Source: Suillus spraguei
Taxonomy: Eukaryota; Basidiomycota; Agaricomycetes; Boletales; Suillaceae
NCBI GenBank assembly: GCA_016800925.1
Contig: JABCPU010000077.1
Coordinates: forward strand, 1-64,000
Length of the DNA stretch: 64,000 bases
Reading direction: 5' to 3'
Position 1 is the stretch's first letter, and the number at the start of each line of letters is the position of its first letter. The translations under genes and the position numbers were made by a program. The notes beneath the pieces were generated by a model that saw nothing but the letters and a program-made list of their open reading frames with translations, searched no databases and was not told the origin of the DNA. This document shows, one piece after another, positions 63,101 through 64,000 of the stretch.

Positions 63101-63470
63101 GATGTTAATTCTAACACGAAGTATTGAAGGTATAGCTTGTCGGATTATTTCTTCGCCTTCGAGGGATATCTGCTAGGTGGTTGTACTGCAGCGAGCGTAC
63201 TAGACTGACAAAGGACTGCTGCCAGCGGATGGGGCAAATGCGGCGTTGAACAAGTCTAGAACTTGGAATAACATAGTGTCATCGATTGTAGCAAGTCGCC
63301 TTGGAAGGTTCGATCGATCGATGATGATGATGATGATCTTGGAACGATAAGCGGTAGGACGTGTTATCTGCCAGACGAAGAAGGGCCTGGCGCCAGCGGA
63401 GTCACGATGACGATGGTTGAACCAAATTGAGCGTGCATGCTTCAAAAACTAGACGATCCGATTAACTTAT
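60180..63470. other. Gene-poor stretch
   Basis: No recognisable gene. The first 100 bp continue the OYE 3' flank shared with copies 1 and 2. At 60420-60770 two short frames alternate (for example GGRSFTRTTVPVVAE, then TYGTDLPDLGPNFHSPKAL), probably a decayed exon of unknown origin. Diverged tandem repeats fill 61200-61960. A GAT triplet run lies at 63318-63336. Confidence 0.4.
61200..61960. repeat. Diverged tandem repeats, period roughly 150-200 bp
   Basis: The phrase GAAGGATAGCT...GTGGGT or a close variant recurs at about 61258, 61450, 61605, 61727 and 61908. It is accompanied by recurring GATAAGGGACTA, GCAGAAAGAAG and ATGATGTGT blocks in a similar order. No coding potential is evident. Confidence 0.55.
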
Positions 63471-63477
63471 CATAAGC

Positions 63478-63486
63478 CATATAAAC
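63478..63486 (+). promoter_or_regulatory. TATA box of the trehalose gene
   Basis: CATATAAAC about 40 bp upstream of the ATG at 63523. Confidence 0.5.
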
Positions 63487-63522
63487 CTGTTATTGCCACT
63501 CCGGCAATCCAGTCTTTTGACC

Positions 63523-64000
63523 ATGGACACATTCGCAGAACCATATACACGCGCAGGAGACGACATTTCACTTGATGCAGTTCGAGATCATGTTAGAGTA
63601 CTCGAAGCACGACACAAGGCTAACGGCGTTCAATTATCAGGCCGCATCATTCATGTCTGCCATTATCTTCCTGTAACTTGCACCATCACTTCCACCGGTG
63701 CTAGAGATGGCGTTCTCAGTCCACCCCCAACACCTCCTCGTATTCTTACAGATGTACCACCAAGCCCATCCGATGAGCTCCCTCCACTCGCTCTACCTGC
63801 TCAGCCTGAGCGTTGGAAACTAGCTCCACGCTACGGACACAGCGCAATGACAAGCGGTATTCGCAGTCTCAGCGTCACACACGAACAAGTCATCCTTGGA
63901 TGGACGGGCGACATTCTCTCACCCGCAGCTCCACCAGATGGCAATCAATCTCCAGATGGTCATTCACTCCACTTTCATTCATCGCACACACTAACACATC
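63523..64000 (+). CDS. Trehalose-6-phosphate synthase/phosphatase family (GT20), 5' part
   Basis: An uninterrupted frame of 159 codons runs off the right edge from MDTFAEPYTRAGDDISL. GRIIHVCHYLPVTCTI (about residues 48-63) is the start of the glycosyltransferase-20 fold as seen in fungal trehalose-phosphate proteins. A Pro-rich insert follows, then WKLAPRYGHSAMTSGIRSLS and HEQVILGWTGDI, which match basidiomycete TPS2-like enzymes with a long N-terminal insert. Trehalose biosynthesis supports stress tolerance and spore dormancy. Whether it is the synthase or the phosphatase subunit cannot be settled from this part; the insert favours the TPS2/TSL1 type. Confidence 0.8.
   Translation, partial: MDTFAEPYTRAGDDISLDAVRDHVRVLEARHKANGVQLSGRIIHVCHYLPVTCTITSTGARDGVLSPPPTPPRILTDVPPSPSDELPPLALPAQPERWKLAPRYGHSAMTSGIRSLSVTHEQVILGWTGDILSPAAPPDGNQSPDGHSLHFHSSHTLTH

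Overview
The window is nuclear DNA of a filamentous basidiomycete, most likely an Agaricomycete (mushroom or wood-decay type). Genes are split by many introns of about 45-66 bp. Recognised families are a plant-like plasma-membrane H+-ATPase, a CYP63-like P450, a polyporopepsin-type protease, a TPR-CHAT protein and a Plavaka transposase. I see no organelle, plasmid or prokaryotic feature. Calls rest on reading translated frames and splice sites by eye; no search was run.

Layout. 0-10.7 kb is a nested transposon graveyard: a Pcl-type cyclin remnant, then a decayed Plavaka (CACTA-like) transposase cut by three solo LTRs of two families, each with a perfect target duplication; a fourth solo LTR lies upstream. 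11.6-13.9 kb holds a frameshifted aldehyde dehydrogenase (minus). 13.9-18.7 kb has no recognisable gene. 18.8-22.1 kb is an intact H+-ATPase gene (7 exons, 994 aa). 22.8-23.6 kb is a small hAT-like deletion derivative. 27.0-29.6 kb is a P450 with a nonsense codon and a frameshift. Its 3' end plus the neighbouring aspartic protease gene form a duplicated block: one copy is gutted (29.4-30.7 kb), the other holds an intact protease gene (34.4-35.8 kb). Between them lie a truncated LSM6 fragment and a broken O-fucosyltransferase-like gene. A small secreted protein gene is proposed at 40.1 kb.

41-60 kb is a repeat-driven region. An Old Yellow Enzyme (YqjM-like) gene occurs as a frameshifted copy (46.6 kb), a deletion copy (55.2 kb) and an intact 411-aa copy (58.7 kb), plus an orphan upstream module at 41.2 kb. 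Two inverted copies of a roughly 1.3-1.4 kb element (42.9 and 56.7 kb) carry tandem arrays of tRNA-Leu(CAA)-like units, each with B-box and T-run signals suggesting Pol III units. A TA-flanked inverted-repeat transposon (48.1-49.8 kb) contains fragments resembling a DDE_1 transposase C-terminus and an Ulp1-type accessory protein. A large TPR-CHAT gene lies at 50.5-54.1 kb. The window ends in the 5' part of a trehalose-phosphate synthase/phosphatase family gene.

The apparently intact genes are the H+-ATPase, the aspartic protease, OYE copy 3, the main TPR-CHAT reading frame and the partial trehalose gene. Most other recognisable genes are broken copies. The most novel signal is the paired arrays of tRNA-Leu-like units.
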